DNA of 64,000 nt from JAABQG01 sp963726365 (GCA_963726365.1 CAVSCI010000007.1:180473-244472); one strand, 5' to 3'; positions 35,254 through 45,901 are shown, numbered from the stretch's first letter. A program made the numbers and translations. The notes: generated by a model not told the origin, from the letters alone.

Positions 35254-35988
35254 TTAAACGCCGGCGCCGGGACGGCGCGGCTGATTCTGTCCGGCAGGCA
35301 CGTTCAGGCGACGAGCCCGCACGATCTGGTGGGGACGGAAAAGATAGGCGACGGTGCCAAATCCGCTCCAGACGTGCACCAGTCGGGTGAACGGGAAGAT
35401 CAGGAAGATGCTCATGCCCAGGAACAGGTGCAGCTTGAACAGCAGGCCGGCGCCGGCCAGGAATTCAACGGCCCCCGGACGGAAGGTGACGATGTGCTGA
35501 GCCCACTCCCCAAAGGCCATCATCAGGCCGCCGTCCATATGGCCCGCTGAAACCGGAACAGTCGCCAGGCCCAGCGCAAACTGCACCCAGAGCAGGACCA
35601 GCAGAAGGATGTCGCCGGGGTTGGAATTGATGCGGATACGGGGCTCGGACAGGCGACGATGCAGCAGCAGGCTCACCCCCGCAAAGCCCAGCAGCCCGGC
35701 GATGCCGCCCGAGACCATGGCCATCAGCTGTTTGTCCGGGGCACTCACGAAGTGCTCATAGACGAAGTGCGGCGTCAGCAGACCTGCGAAGTGCCCGAAG
35801 AACAGGAACAGGATCCCGATGTGGAACAGGTTGCTGCCCCAGCGCAGTTGCCCGGCCTTGAGCAACTGCGAGGAGTCGCTCTTCCAGGTGTACTGGTCCC
35901 GGTCAAACCGGACCAGGCTGCCGAGCAGGAAGACCGTGAGGCAGATATAGGGATACAGACCGAACAGGAAATTGTTGAGTGCGTTCAT
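35254..35988 (-). CDS. narI: Respiratory nitrate reductase gamma subunit, cytochrome b
   Basis: NarI takes electrons from quinol at the inner membrane and passes them to NarH. The 244-residue protein has five membrane spans. Heme b histidines are His56 and His66 (FHIGILFLFFGHFAGL) and a C-terminal pair in KLHLFLG and LVHVWSG, the same spacing as in E. coli NarI. The N-terminus NALNNFLFGLYPYICLTVF is typical. Its start overlaps narJ by 4 nt. Confidence 0.97.
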   Translation of the reverse strand: MNALNNFLFGLYPYICLTVFLLGSLVRFDRDQYTWKSDSSQLLKAGQLRWGSNLFHIGILFLFFGHFAGLLTPHFVYEHFVSAPDKQLMAMVSGGIAGLLGFAGVSLLLHRRLSEPRIRINSNPGDILLLVLLWVQFALGLATVPVSAGHMDGGLMMAFGEWAQHIVTFRPGAVEFLAGAGLLFKLHLFLGMSIFLIFPFTRLVHVWSGFGTVAYLFRPHQIVRARRLNVPAGQNQPRRPGAGV

Positions 35989-36692
35989 GATGAGACTCCT
36001 GGGTGTGCAGTGGCGCTGCGGCTGGCGGTCGCCGATTGCGTCTTGACGAAATGAATGGGCTGGGCCTGCCCCGGTCTGGCTTGCCCTTTGGACGAGCAGC
36101 CGTCAAAGGCCACCGGCTCTTCCCATGCCGCGTCAAGCGCCTCGTCGGGCGTGACCTTGACGGCGGTCGCCTTCTCGCCGCTCAGTTCGAGCAGCGCGCC
36201 AAGGACGCTGGCGTAAGCGCTCTGGCGCTGCTGCAAGGCATTGAAAATGTTGTTGAGGATGTGCCCCATCTCCGCCAGAAAAGCGCGGGCTTCCCGGGGC
36301 GGTTGGGTTGAAACAAATTCGAGCATCACGGGCAGGTAGTCGGGCATCTCGCCTGGCGCCAGGAACAACCCCGCCTTTTCGTAGGTTTTCGCCAGGTCGA
36401 TCATGGCCGGCCCCCGGTCACGGGAGTCGCCATGCACGTGCTCGAAAAGGTGCAAGGACGTGGCACGACCGCGGTCAAACATCTGGACGTATTCCGCCTC
36501 GTTGTCCAGCGCGTTGCCACGCTCCAGCGAGGCCATCAGTGCGTCAAGTTCGGCCAGGCGCGCCGCCGGCAGGGCCTTGTCAGCGCGCAGCGCCTGACGC
36601 ATGTCCGACAGGTGCTCACCCAGTTCGGCGTCCGGATAGGAGAGCAACCGGGCCAGGACCCGCAAGCTCAGTGATGCGTTCGGTAAGGCCAT
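35985..36692 (-). CDS. narJ: Nitrate reductase molybdenum cofactor assembly chaperone
   Basis: NarJ is a cytoplasmic chaperone that holds NarGH until the cofactors are inserted and then docks it to NarI. The 235-residue, largely helical protein has the TorD-family phrase YVQMFDRGRATSLHLFEHVHGDSRDRGPAM, here at residues about 67-96. It starts 3 nt after the narH stop and overlaps narI by 4 nt. Confidence 0.96.
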   Translation of the reverse strand: MALPNASLSLRVLARLLSYPDAELGEHLSDMRQALRADKALPAARLAELDALMASLERGNALDNEAEYVQMFDRGRATSLHLFEHVHGDSRDRGPAMIDLAKTYEKAGLFLAPGEMPDYLPVMLEFVSTQPPREARAFLAEMGHILNNIFNALQQRQSAYASVLGALLELSGEKATAVKVTPDEALDAAWEEPVAFDGCSSKGQARPGQAQPIHFVKTQSATASRSATAHPGVSS

Positions 36693-36695
36693 GGC

Positions 36696-38219
36696 TCAGA
36701 CCTCCGCCTTGATCGGAATGGTGCGGCGTCTGGACCCGCCAAACAGGCTGGCATCGCTGTCGCCATCGGAACATCCATTGCCAAAGGTGAAGCCGCAGCC
36801 GCCCCGCATGTCGAAGGTGTCTTCCGCGTACTCGCGGTGGCTGCTCGGGATGACGAACCGGTCTTCGTAGTTGGCAATCGCCATCACGTGGTACATCTCC
36901 TCCACCTCGGCCTGGGTCATCTGGACCTGGTCCAGCGCGGCGGTGTTGATGCGGCCATCCACATGCTTTTCGCGCTGGTAGGCGCGCATGGCCAGCATGC
37001 GTTCCAGGGCGCGCTCCACCGGCTGGGTATCGCCTGCCGTGAGCAGGTTGGCCAGATACTTCACCGGGATGCGCAGCGACTTGACATCCGGTATTTCGCC
37101 GTTGATGCCCATATGACCGGCATTGGCTGCCGCGCTGATCGGCGACAGCGGCGGCACGTACCAGACCATCGGCAGCGTGCGGTATTCCGGGTGCAGCGGC
37201 AGAGCGACCTTCCAGTCCACCGCCATCTTGTACACCGGGCTCTTGCGGGCGGCTTCCATCCATTTGTCGGGAATGCCGTCGATGCGCGCCTGCTCGATGA
37301 CCTTCGGATCATTGGGGTCCAGAAAGATATCAAGCTGGGCCTGGTACAGGTCGCGGTCATGCTCCACGCTGGCAGCTTCCTGGATGCGGTCGGCGTCATA
37401 CAGCAGCACGCCAAGGTAGCGAATGCGACCGACACAGGTTTCGGAGCACACCGTAGGCTGGCCCGCTTCAATGCGCGGGTAGCAGAAGATGCACTTCTCG
37501 GCCTTGCCGGATTTCCAGTTGTAGTAGATCTTCTTGTACGGGCAGCCGCTCACGCACATGCGCCAGCCGCGGCACTTGTCCTGGTCGATCAGCACGATGC
37601 CGTCTTCCTCGCGCTTGTAGATCGAGCCCGAAGGACAGGACGCGACGCAGGCCGGATTCAGGCAGTGCTCGCACAGCCGGGGCAGGTACATCATGAAGGT
37701 GTTTTCGAACTGGCCGTAGATGTCCTTCTGGATATCGTCGAAGTTCTTGTCCTTGCTGCGCTTGGAGAACTCGCCGCCCAGGATTTCCTCCCAGTTCGGA
37801 CCCCAGACGATTTTTTCCATGCGCTTGCCGGTGATCAGGCTGCGCGGGCGGGCCGTCGGCGCGGCCTTGGACTCTGGCGCGGACTGCAGGTGGGCGTAGT
37901 CGAAGGTGAAGGGCTCGTAGTAGTCGTCGATCTGCGGCATGTTCGGATTGGCGAAGATGCGCATGAGCAATTTCCACTTGGCGCCCTGGCGCGGCTCGAT
38001 CTTGCCGTTGGCCTTGCGGACCCAGCCACCATTCCACTTGTCCTGGTTTTCCCATTCCTTGGGATAGCCGATGCCGGGCTTGGTCTCGACGTTGTTGAAC
38101 CAGGCGTATTCCATCCCGGGGCGGCTGGTCCAGACGTTCTTGCAGGTGACCGAACAGGTGTGGCAACCAATGCACTTGTCCAGGTTCAGCACCATGCCGA
38201 TTTGTGCGCGAATTTTCAT
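36696..38219 (-). CDS. narH: Respiratory nitrate reductase beta subunit, iron-sulfur protein
   Basis: NarH carries three [4Fe-4S] clusters and one [3Fe-4S] cluster between NarI and NarG. The 507-residue protein has cysteine motifs CIGCHTCSVTC, CEHCLNPACVASCPSG, CRGWRMCVSGCPYK (Trp in place of one Cys gives the [3Fe-4S] cluster) and CIFCYPRIEAGQPTVCSETC. The ATG at 38219 gives the expected start MKIRAQIGMVLNLDKC. It lies 10 nt after the repaired narG stop. Confidence 0.97.
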   Translation of the reverse strand: MKIRAQIGMVLNLDKCIGCHTCSVTCKNVWTSRPGMEYAWFNNVETKPGIGYPKEWENQDKWNGGWVRKANGKIEPRQGAKWKLLMRIFANPNMPQIDDYYEPFTFDYAHLQSAPESKAAPTARPRSLITGKRMEKIVWGPNWEEILGGEFSKRSKDKNFDDIQKDIYGQFENTFMMYLPRLCEHCLNPACVASCPSGSIYKREEDGIVLIDQDKCRGWRMCVSGCPYKKIYYNWKSGKAEKCIFCYPRIEAGQPTVCSETCVGRIRYLGVLLYDADRIQEAASVEHDRDLYQAQLDIFLDPNDPKVIEQARIDGIPDKWMEAARKSPVYKMAVDWKVALPLHPEYRTLPMVWYVPPLSPISAAANAGHMGINGEIPDVKSLRIPVKYLANLLTAGDTQPVERALERMLAMRAYQREKHVDGRINTAALDQVQMTQAEVEEMYHVMAIANYEDRFVIPSSHREYAEDTFDMRGGCGFTFGNGCSDGDSDASLFGGSRRRTIPIKAEV

Positions 38220-38229
38220 TTTTCTCTCC

Positions 38230-41200
38230 TTAGGCGTGGGTGGCTGCGGTTTCCGTGGATGAACCTTCTTCATCCAGCCAGTCCACCTTGGCCATCTTTC
38301 GCACCACCACGAACTCATCCCGGTTGGTGCCGATGGTTCCGTAGTAGTTGAAGCCGTAGCTGAACTGCGCGTAGCCACCAATCATGTGGGTTGGCTTGAG
38401 CACGATGCGCGTCACCGAGTTGTGGATGCCGCCGCGCACCCCGGTGATCTCCGAGCCGGGGGTGTTGATGATCTTCTCCTGCGAGTGGTACATCATGCGT
38501 CATGCCGGGGTTGACGCGCTGGCTGACCACGGCACGCGCGGCAATCGCCCCGTTGATGTTGAAGACCTCGATCCAGTCGTTGTCCTCGATGCCCGCGCTC
38601 TTGGCGTCCGCTTCGCTCAGCCAGACCACGCTGCCGCCGCGGTTCAGCGTCAGCATCATCAGGTTGTCGCTGTAGGTGGAGTGGATGCCCCACTTCTGGT
38701 GCGGGGTGATGAAGTTCAGCGCGATTTCCTTGTTGCCATTGGGCTTGATGCCCTGGATACCGGCCGTGGTCTTGAGGTCCACGGGTGGTCGGTAGCTGCT
38801 GAAGTTCTCGCCAAACGCGCTCATCCAGGGGTGGTCCATGTAGAACTGCTGACGTCCGGTCAAGGTGCGCCATGGGATCATCTCGTGCACGTTGGTGTAG
38901 CCCGCGTTGTAGGACACCGTCTCGGACTCGATGCCGCTCCAGGTCGGCGAGCTGATGATCTTGCGCGGCTGCGCCTGGATGTCGCGGAAACGGATCTTCT
39001 CGTCCTCGCGGTACAGCGCCAGATGGGTATGGTCGAGCCCGGTCTGTTTGCCCAGGGCCTTCCACGCCTTCACTGCCACATGGCCGTTGGTTTCCGGCGC
39101 CAGTTGCAGCACGACCTCGCAGGCATCGATGTCGGTGTCGATCTTCGGCATGCCGAGGGTCGCGCCTTCCGCGGTCACAAAGCCGTTCAGCTCGCCGAGT
39201 TGCTTGACTTCGACCTTGGTATCCCAGGCGATGCCCTTGCCGCCGTTGCCCACCTTGTTCATCAGCGGGCCCAAGGCCGTGAAACGCTTGAACACATTGG
39301 GGTAGTCGCGCTCCACCACGGTCATGTTGGGCGCGGTTTTTCCGGGGATCAGATCGATCTCGCCGCGCTTCCAGTCCTGCACGCCAAAAGGCTGCGCCAG
39401 TTCGGCCGGAGAGTCGTGCATCAGCGGCGACAGCACCATTTCACGCTCAACACCCAGATGGCCGACGCACACCTCGCTGAACTTCTTGGCGAAGCCCTTG
39501 TAGATGTCCCAGTCACTGCGCGACTGCCAGGCCGGATCCACCGCCGTGGACAGCGGGTGGATGAACGGGTGCATGTCGCTGGTGTTGAGGTCGTTCTTCT
39601 CGTACCAGGTCGCCGTCGGCAGCACGATGTCGGAGTACAGGCAGGTGGTGCTCATGCGGAAGTCCAGCGTCACCAGCAAGTCGAGCTTGCCCTCGGGCGC
39701 CTTGTCGTGCCAGACCACCTCGGTGGGCTTGGCCTCGTCCTTGCCCATGTCCTTGCCCTGCACGCCGTTGCTGGTGCCCAGCAGATGCTTCAGGAAGTAC
39801 TCGTGCCCCTTGCCGCTGGAGCCCAGAATGTTGGAGCGCCAGACAAACAGGTTGCGCGGCCAGTTGTCCGGATGGTCCGGGTCTTCGCAGCTCATCTGGA
39901 GCGAGCCGTCCTTCAGCCCCTTGACGGCGTACTCTTTGGGTTCGATCCCGGCGGCGGCCGCATCGCGCACCACCTGCAGCGGATTGGTCTTGAGCTGAGG
40001 CGCTGACGGCAGCCAGCCCATGCGCTCGGCCCGCACGTTGTAGTCGATCATGCTGCCGGCATAGAGCTTCTTGTCGGCCAGCGGTGACAGCACTTCTTCC
40101 ATGCCGAGCTTTTCGTAGCGCCACTGGTCGGTGTGGGCGTAGAAGAAGCTGGTGCAGTTCATCTGCCGCGGCGGACGAATCCAGTCCAGGGCAAAGGCCA
40201 GCGCGGTCCAGCCGGTTTGCGGGCGCAGCTTTTCCTGGCCCACATAGTGCGCCCAGCCGCCACCGCTCTGGCCGATGCAGCCGCACATCATCAGCATGTT
40301 GATGACACCGCGGTAGTTCATGTCGGCGTGGTACCAGTGGTTCATCGCCGCGCCGATGATCACCATGGACTTGCCATGGGTCTTGTCGGCGTTGTCGGCA
40401 AACTGGCGCGCCACGGTGATGAGTTGCTCGCGCGGCGTGCCGGTGATGCGCTCCTGCCAGGCCGGCGTGTAAGGTGTGTCGTCGTTGAAGTCCTTCGCCG
40501 CCATCTCGCCCGGCAGGCCACGCGCCACGCCGTAGTTGGCGACCTGCAGGTCGAACACGGTGGCCACCAGGGCCTCGCGCTTGTCGCCCTCCTTGCCCAG
40601 CGAGATGCGTTGCACCGGCACCGTGCGCACCAGCACGTTGTTGGCCGCGTCGCCCGTGGCGTTGTTCGGGAAGTTTTCGCTGACGATGCCGCCGAAGTAG
40701 GGGAAGCCGACCTTTGCCGTGTCCTTGCTCGGGTCCTGCCCCTCCATCACCGACAGCTTGAGCTTGACGGCGTTGCCATGGCGGGCTTCCTTGGCCTCCA
40801 GGTTCCATTGACCTTCGTCCGCCCGACCGTCCGGGCCCCAGCGGAAACCGATGGCGCCATTGGGCAGTACGACCTTGCCGCTTTCGTCCAGCGCCACGGT
40901 TTTCCACTCGGGGTTGTTGGCGGCGCCCAGCTTGCCGTTGAAGTCCGAGGCGCGAACGTAGCGGTCCGGCACCATCACAGTTTCGCCGCTGGGCAACTGC
41001 TGTTCCTTCAGCATCACCAGCATCGGCATGTCGGTGTAGCGGCGCACGTAGTTGTCGAAGTACGTGCTGCGCGGCTTGCCGCCATCGGGGAAATAGAACT
41101 CCTTGAGGATGACGTGCCCCATGGCCATGGCCACTGCGGCATCGGTGCCCTGCTTGGGTTTCATCCAGATGTCGGACAGCTTGGCGACTTCGGAGTAGTC

Positions 41201-42046
41201 CGGCGTGATCGCCACCGTCTTGGTGCCCTTGTAGCGCACCTCGGTGAAGAAATGCGCATCGGGCGTGCGGGTCTGGGGCACGTTGGAACCCCAGGCGATG
41301 ATGAAGCTGGAGTTGTACCAGTCGGCCGATTCGGGCACATCGGTTTGCTCGCCCCAGATCTGCGGGCTGGCGGGCGGCAGGTCGCAGTACCAGTCGTAGA
41401 AGCTCATGCACACGCCACCGATCAGGCTCAGGTAGCGGCTGCCGGCTGCGTAGGAGACCATCGACATGGCGGGAATCGGCGAGAAGCCGATGACGCGATC
41501 CGGGCCGTATTTCTTGATGGTGAAGACGTTGGCCGCCGCGATCATTTCATTGACTTCGTCCCAGCTCGCGCGCACAAAGCCCCCCAGGCCGCGCACGGTC
41601 TGGTATTCCTTGCGCTTGGCGTCGGACTGGGCAATCGAAGCCCAGGCGTCAACCGGGTCCATGCCAGCGCGGGCAGCGCGCCACAGCTTCAGCAGGCGAC
41701 CGCGAACCAGCGGGTATTTCACCCGGTTGGCGCTGTAGAGGTACCAGCTGTAGCTGGCGCCGCGGGCGCAGCCACGCGGCTCGTGGTTGGGCATGTCCCA
41801 GCGGGTGCGCGGGTAGTCGGTCTGCTGGGTTTCCCAGGTGACGATGCCGCCCTTGACGTAGATCTTCCAAGAGCAGGAGCCGGTGCAGTTCACGCCGTGG
41901 GTGCTGCGCACGATCTTGTCGTGTGCCCAGCGGTTGCGGTAGGCGTCTTCCCACGTGCGGTCTTCGCCGGTCGTGACACCGTGGTCGCCTGCGAAGGGCT
42001 CTTTCGGGTTCGAGAAGTAGCTCAGTCGATCCAAAAAATGACTCAT
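38230..42046 (-). CDS. narG: Respiratory nitrate reductase alpha subunit (one-base insertion near the 3' end)
   Basis: NarG reduces nitrate at a molybdenum bis-MGD centre on the cytoplasmic side. The N-terminus has the FS0 cluster ligands His50, Cys54, Cys58 and Cys93 (STHGVNCTGSCSW; RGCARGASY). The whole 1.2-kb-codon reading is conserved until about 38497, where the frame shifts by one inserted base between ATGACG and ATGATGTAC. After repair it continues MMYHSQEKIINTPGSEITGV to TGA at 38230, giving about 1271 residues. If the insertion were real, the last 90 residues would be lost. Confidence 0.95.
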
Positions 42047-42102
42047 TTGATTCTCCAGTAACAGCTTTTGTTCAATACACGGCGACAGCCATCAGCGCCG
42101 CC

Positions 42103-43731
42103 TCAGGGGTTCTTGATTTCCGAACCGGCGCGCAGGTAGAACCACCAGTTCAGCACCAGGCACAGCGCGTAGAAAATGGCGAATCCGTACATGGCCGTCT
42201 GTGGCGTTCCGGCCTTGATCTGGGCGCCGATCACCACCGGAGCGATGAAGGCACCATAGGCGGCCACGGCCGAGGTCCAGCCCAGCACCGGGCCGGTCTG
42301 CTGGCGGTCAAAGATCACGCCGATGGTGCGGAAGGTCGAGCCGTTGCCGATGCCGCTCGCAGCGAACAGCAGCACAAAGAGCCACATGAACGTAGAGAAA
42401 TACTGCTCGGGCGTGGCCGAGCCATAGGCCTGCATCATCACGTAGCCCACGGCACCGGAGGCCACCACCATCACTGCCGAAATCACCTGGGTCACGATGG
42501 AGCCGCCGACCTTGTCAGAGATCCATCCACCCACCGGCCGAATCAGCGCACCGACGAAGGGGCCGATCCAGGCATAGGTCAGGGCCGAGGGGGCATTGGG
42601 GTTCTTCAGCGTGTGCTGCATGACACCGGCCGCATCCGGCACGTGGCTCACGCCGAAAATGACCGTGATCGACAGCGGCAGCGCCATCGAGAAACCGATG
42701 AATGAGCCGAAAGTCACGATGTACAGCAGCGTCAGCGACCACGTGTGCTTGTTGCGGAAGATCTCGAACTGCTTGGCGATGTTGCCCTTCATCTCGCCAA
42801 AGGCGGCCAGCTTCATCACCAGCAGCGTGGCCACGATGATGAGCGGCAGGGCCACCCACATGTTGAGCAGACCAAGTCCGGTTGGCGCCGGGAGGTACAG
42901 GTACAAGCCCAGGGCACCGACCAGGCAGGTGATGCCCCACAGGTAGATGATCTTGGCAAACGCCGCCAGCGTGCCGCCGTAGTTGGGCGACAGCGTCATG
43001 AGGTTGTTCATGCCGAACCAGGCCGCCATAACCAGCGGCACCAGGATGGCGGCCCAGACGAAGCCGGCATTCTGGATGAAAGTTGGCGTTCCGGCCACGA
43101 TCTTGCCCAGGATCCAGCCGCTGTCCTTGAGCAGCACCATGGAGCCCCCGCCCGCCGCGCCGAAAAGGCCCACGGTCATGACCAAGGGAATCAGCACCTG
43201 CATGGTCGTGACGCCGAAGTTTCCAAGACCGGCATTCAGTCCCAGACCGGTGCCTTGCAGACGCTTGGGAAAGAAGCTGGAGATGTTGGACATCGAGCAG
43301 GCGAAGTTGCCGCCACCGATGCCCGACAGGAAGGCGCAGGCCTGGAACACCCACAGCGGCGTGTTCTTGTCCTGCAGCGCAATGCCGGTCCACACCGCCG
43401 GAATGATCAGCAGCGCAGAAGTCAGGAAGATGGTGTTGCGCCCGCCGGACAGGCGGATGAAGAACGAGGCTGGGATGCGCATGGTGGCGCCCATCAGGCC
43501 GGCAATGGCAGTCAGGGTGAACATGTCCGCGGGCTTGAAGGGAAAGCCCAGGTTGAGCATCTGCACCGTGATGATGCCCCACATGCCCCAGACGGCGAAG
43601 CCGACCAGCAGGTTGGGAATGGAAATCCACAGGTTGCGGTAGGCCACTGACTTTCCCGTGCTGTCCCAGAATTTCTCGTCTTCCGGACGCCAGTCGGTGA
43701 TGTCGGCGCGGGAATAGGTCTTTTCAGTCAT
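42103..43731 (-). CDS. narK2: Nitrate/nitrite transporter, NarK2 type
   Basis: This major facilitator protein of the nitrate/nitrite porter family would act as a nitrate/nitrite antiporter. The 542-residue protein has 12 or more spans. The nitrate signature motifs occur as GGGNFACSMSNISSFFPKR and GIGNGSTFRTIGVIF, and the substrate arginines in FTLTAIAGLMGATMRIPASF. ATG 43731 is chosen because an upstream extension would overlap narK1. It lies between narK1 and narG in one operon. Confidence 0.94.
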   Translation of the reverse strand: MTEKTYSRADITDWRPEDEKFWDSTGKSVAYRNLWISIPNLLVGFAVWGMWGIITVQMLNLGFPFKPADMFTLTAIAGLMGATMRIPASFFIRLSGGRNTIFLTSALLIIPAVWTGIALQDKNTPLWVFQACAFLSGIGGGNFACSMSNISSFFPKRLQGTGLGLNAGLGNFGVTTMQVLIPLVMTVGLFGAAGGGSMVLLKDSGWILGKIVAGTPTFIQNAGFVWAAILVPLVMAAWFGMNNLMTLSPNYGGTLAAFAKIIYLWGITCLVGALGLYLYLPAPTGLGLLNMWVALPLIIVATLLVMKLAAFGEMKGNIAKQFEIFRNKHTWSLTLLYIVTFGSFIGFSMALPLSITVIFGVSHVPDAAGVMQHTLKNPNAPSALTYAWIGPFVGALIRPVGGWISDKVGGSIVTQVISAVMVVASGAVGYVMMQAYGSATPEQYFSTFMWLFVLLFAASGIGNGSTFRTIGVIFDRQQTGPVLGWTSAVAAYGAFIAPVVIGAQIKAGTPQTAMYGFAIFYALCLVLNWWFYLRAGSEIKNP

Positions 43732-43768
43732 GATGATTCGTCCTTGTTCTCTTTGAAACTTGGCGGCG

Positions 43769-45031
43769 TCAGGCGCGGCCGGCCTGGGCATTGGCGCCCA
43801 TGACCGAGGTGCCGCGCACTTCGGTCCAGTACATCCAGATCAGCGAGACCCAGACCACCGCGTACATCAGCATGAAGGCGCTGGAGCGCACGCCGGTGAG
43901 GTCCATCAGGGCGCCGAACATGATGGGAAGCACGAAGCCGCCCATGCCGCCGGCCAGCCCGACGATGCCGCTGATGGTGCCGATGTTGGTGGGGTAGTCG
44001 TCGCTGATGTACTTGAAGACGCTGGCCTTGCCGAACGCCCAGGCGATGCCCAGGATGAACATCAGGGCAGTAAACAGATAGACGTTCAGGCCGATGTGGA
44101 ACGTGGTCGGCCCGTTCACCGTCAGGATGGTCAGGTCGGTCTGCGGATAGCTCAGCAGGAACAGGCAGATCCAGCTGACCCACAAAACCCACCAGGTCAC
44201 GTTGTGGGCGCCGTACTTGTCGGACATCACGCCGCCCACGGCACGCAGCACGCCGCCAGGCAGGGAGAAGCAGGCCGCCAGCAGCGCGGCCACGCGGATG
44301 TCGAGGCCGAATTCACCGACGTAGTACTGCACCATCCAAAGCGACATCGCCACATAGCCGCCGAACACGATGCTGTAGTACTGGCAGTACTTGATGACCT
44401 TGGGATCTTTCAGCGCCTTGAGCTGGTCCGTGAACTTGATGTGGCTGGGCACCAAATGCGACGGATCGCTATGACTGAACATCCAGAACAGCACCAGGGT
44501 CCCCAGCATGATGGCCGCGTAGACCTGCGGCACCATGGTCCAGCCAAAGCCCACCAGCAGCACTGGCGCGATGAACTTGTTGACCGCCGCGCCCGAGTTG
44601 CCGGCGCCATAGACGCCCATGGCCATGCCCTGGCGGCGCGGCGGGAACCAGCGCGCCACATACGGCGTGCCGACGGAAAACGAGCCGCCAGCCAGGCCGA
44701 CAAACAGCCCGATGGTGAGGAAGTGCCAGTACTCGGTGGCGTAGCTCATCATCCAGATCGCAGGCACCGTGCAGGCCATCAGGATGGCCATCACGATGCG
44801 GCCGCCGTATTTGTCGGTCCAGATGCCCAGCGGCACGCGGATCAGCGATCCGGTCAGCACCGGCACGGCGGTCAGCAGGCCGAACTGCGTGGAATTGAGG
44901 TTGAGCGTCTTCTTGATCGGGATGCCGATGACGCCAAACATCATCCAGACCATGAAGCAGACGGTGAACGCCAGCGTGCTCACGATCAGCACCGACCAGG
45001 CTTTTCTTGAATTGTTCAGTTCGGAACCCAT
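43769..45031 (-). CDS. narK1: Nitrate transporter, NarK1 type
   Basis: This 420-residue major facilitator protein has 12 spans. Nitrate-binding regions are AVPVLTGSLIRVPLGIWTDK and the glycine-rich GLAGGSFSVGTPYVARWFP and GIVGLAGGMGGFVLPIMFG. NarK1 proteins are generally nitrate/proton symporters that start import, with NarK2 taking over as antiporter. GGAG lies 8 nt before the ATG at 45031. It is the first gene of the nar structural operon, downstream of an FNR box. Confidence 0.94.
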   Translation of the reverse strand: MGSELNNSRKAWSVLIVSTLAFTVCFMVWMMFGVIGIPIKKTLNLNSTQFGLLTAVPVLTGSLIRVPLGIWTDKYGGRIVMAILMACTVPAIWMMSYATEYWHFLTIGLFVGLAGGSFSVGTPYVARWFPPRRQGMAMGVYGAGNSGAAVNKFIAPVLLVGFGWTMVPQVYAAIMLGTLVLFWMFSHSDPSHLVPSHIKFTDQLKALKDPKVIKYCQYYSIVFGGYVAMSLWMVQYYVGEFGLDIRVAALLAACFSLPGGVLRAVGGVMSDKYGAHNVTWWVLWVSWICLFLLSYPQTDLTILTVNGPTTFHIGLNVYLFTALMFILGIAWAFGKASVFKYISDDYPTNIGTISGIVGLAGGMGGFVLPIMFGALMDLTGVRSSAFMLMYAVVWVSLIWMYWTEVRGTSVMGANAQAGRA

Positions 45032-45123
45032 GCCTTTTTCTCCAGAAATTGCATGGACTGACTTTCGGCCTTTGGTCTCACCCTGAACATCCGCCGATGG
45101 AACGCCGGGCCCGCGCCAGAAGG

Positions 45124-45149
45124 ACGATGGGGGCCGCAGCCCCCATCGT
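45124..45149 (-). promoter_or_regulatory. Perfect 11-bp hairpin in the narK1 leader
   Basis: ACGATGGGGGC pairs perfectly with GCCCCCATCGT around a 4-nt loop. It lies between narL and narK1, about 93 nt before the narK1 start. No T tract follows on the minus strand. If transcription starts 41.5 bp from the FNR box centre (near 45151), the hairpin would form the 5' end of the nar mRNA; alternatively it ends the narXL transcript. Confidence 0.6.
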
Positions 45150-45185
45150 TCCAAAGAACTACTCGCCCCGACTTATGGCGAGTGT

Positions 45186-45199
45186 TTGATATGGATCAA
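45186..45199. promoter_or_regulatory. Perfect FNR box (TTGAT-N4-ATCAA)
   Basis: TTGATATGGATCAA matches the FNR/Anr consensus at all ten defined positions. It overlaps the last codons of narL and lies 155 nt upstream of narK1. It should place the nar operon under oxygen-responsive activation, as known for nar operons in other proteobacteria. Confidence 0.92.
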
Positions 45200-45888
45200 C
45201 TCACGCCGCGCCCGGTGGCATAGACAGCGGCCTGCACCCGCGAGCTCAGGTTGAGCTTGCGAAGAATGTGCTGGACGTGGATCTTGACAGTGGTCTCGGC
45301 GATGTCGAGGTCACGGGCAATGAGCTTGTTGCTGGCGCCGCGCGCAATCAGGGTCAGGATCTCCCGCTCGCGCGCGGACAGCATTTCCAGCCCGTCACCG
45401 GCGGCAGCCGCGGCGCCCTGGCCCACGGAATCCGGCACCGACGGCCCGGCCTGCGTGGCGGAACTGCCGCGAAACGCCGCCACCAGTTTGGTGGTCATTT
45501 CGGGACTGACCACGGAACCACCCGCCAGCACCTTCAGGATGGAGTCGCTGAGATCTTCAGAGTTGATGGTCTTGAGCAGGTAGCCGTCCGCCCCGGCCTT
45601 CAGCGCGGCTGACAGGTCCTGCTCGTTCTCGCTCACGGTCAGCATCAGGATCTTGACATCCGGCGCAACCTCCTTGAGACCGGCAATCGCATCGACGCCC
45701 CGCACACCCGGCAGATGGTTGTCGAGCAGGATCAGGTCGGGTTTCTCACGTGCAACGCAGCGCACGGCTTCCCCCGCATCAGCGGCCTCATGCAGCACGA
45801 CAAAGCGTTCATCCTGCGTGAGCAGGGCCACGAGACCGCGGCGAAACAGGGGGTGGTCGTCAACGACCATCAAACGGACGGGGTTCAT
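45196..45888 (-). CDS. narL: Nitrate/nitrite response regulator
   Basis: NarL is the DNA-binding partner of NarX. The 230-residue protein has a receiver domain with acidic pair Asp10-Asp11 and phospho-acceptor Asp56 (LILLDNHLPG), and a C-terminal LuxR-type helix-turn-helix (LSAREREILTLIARGASNKL; VKIHVQHILRKLNLSSR). ATG 45888 fits the usual start MNPVRLMVVDDHP; it lies 13 nt after the narX stop. The gene ends within the FNR box of the next operon. Confidence 0.95.
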   Translation of the reverse strand: MNPVRLMVVDDHPLFRRGLVALLTQDERFVVLHEAADAGEAVRCVAREKPDLILLDNHLPGVRGVDAIAGLKEVAPDVKILMLTVSENEQDLSAALKAGADGYLLKTINSEDLSDSILKVLAGGSVVSPEMTTKLVAAFRGSSATQAGPSVPDSVGQGAAAAAGDGLEMLSAREREILTLIARGASNKLIARDLDIAETTVKIHVQHILRKLNLSSRVQAAVYATGRGVS

Positions 45889-45901
45889 CAGCAAAGAGCA
45901 A

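Noticed and set aside
40133..42061. 642-codon plus-strand frame opposite narG
   Set aside because: It is a shadow of the conserved narG coding frame with no domain or ribosome site.
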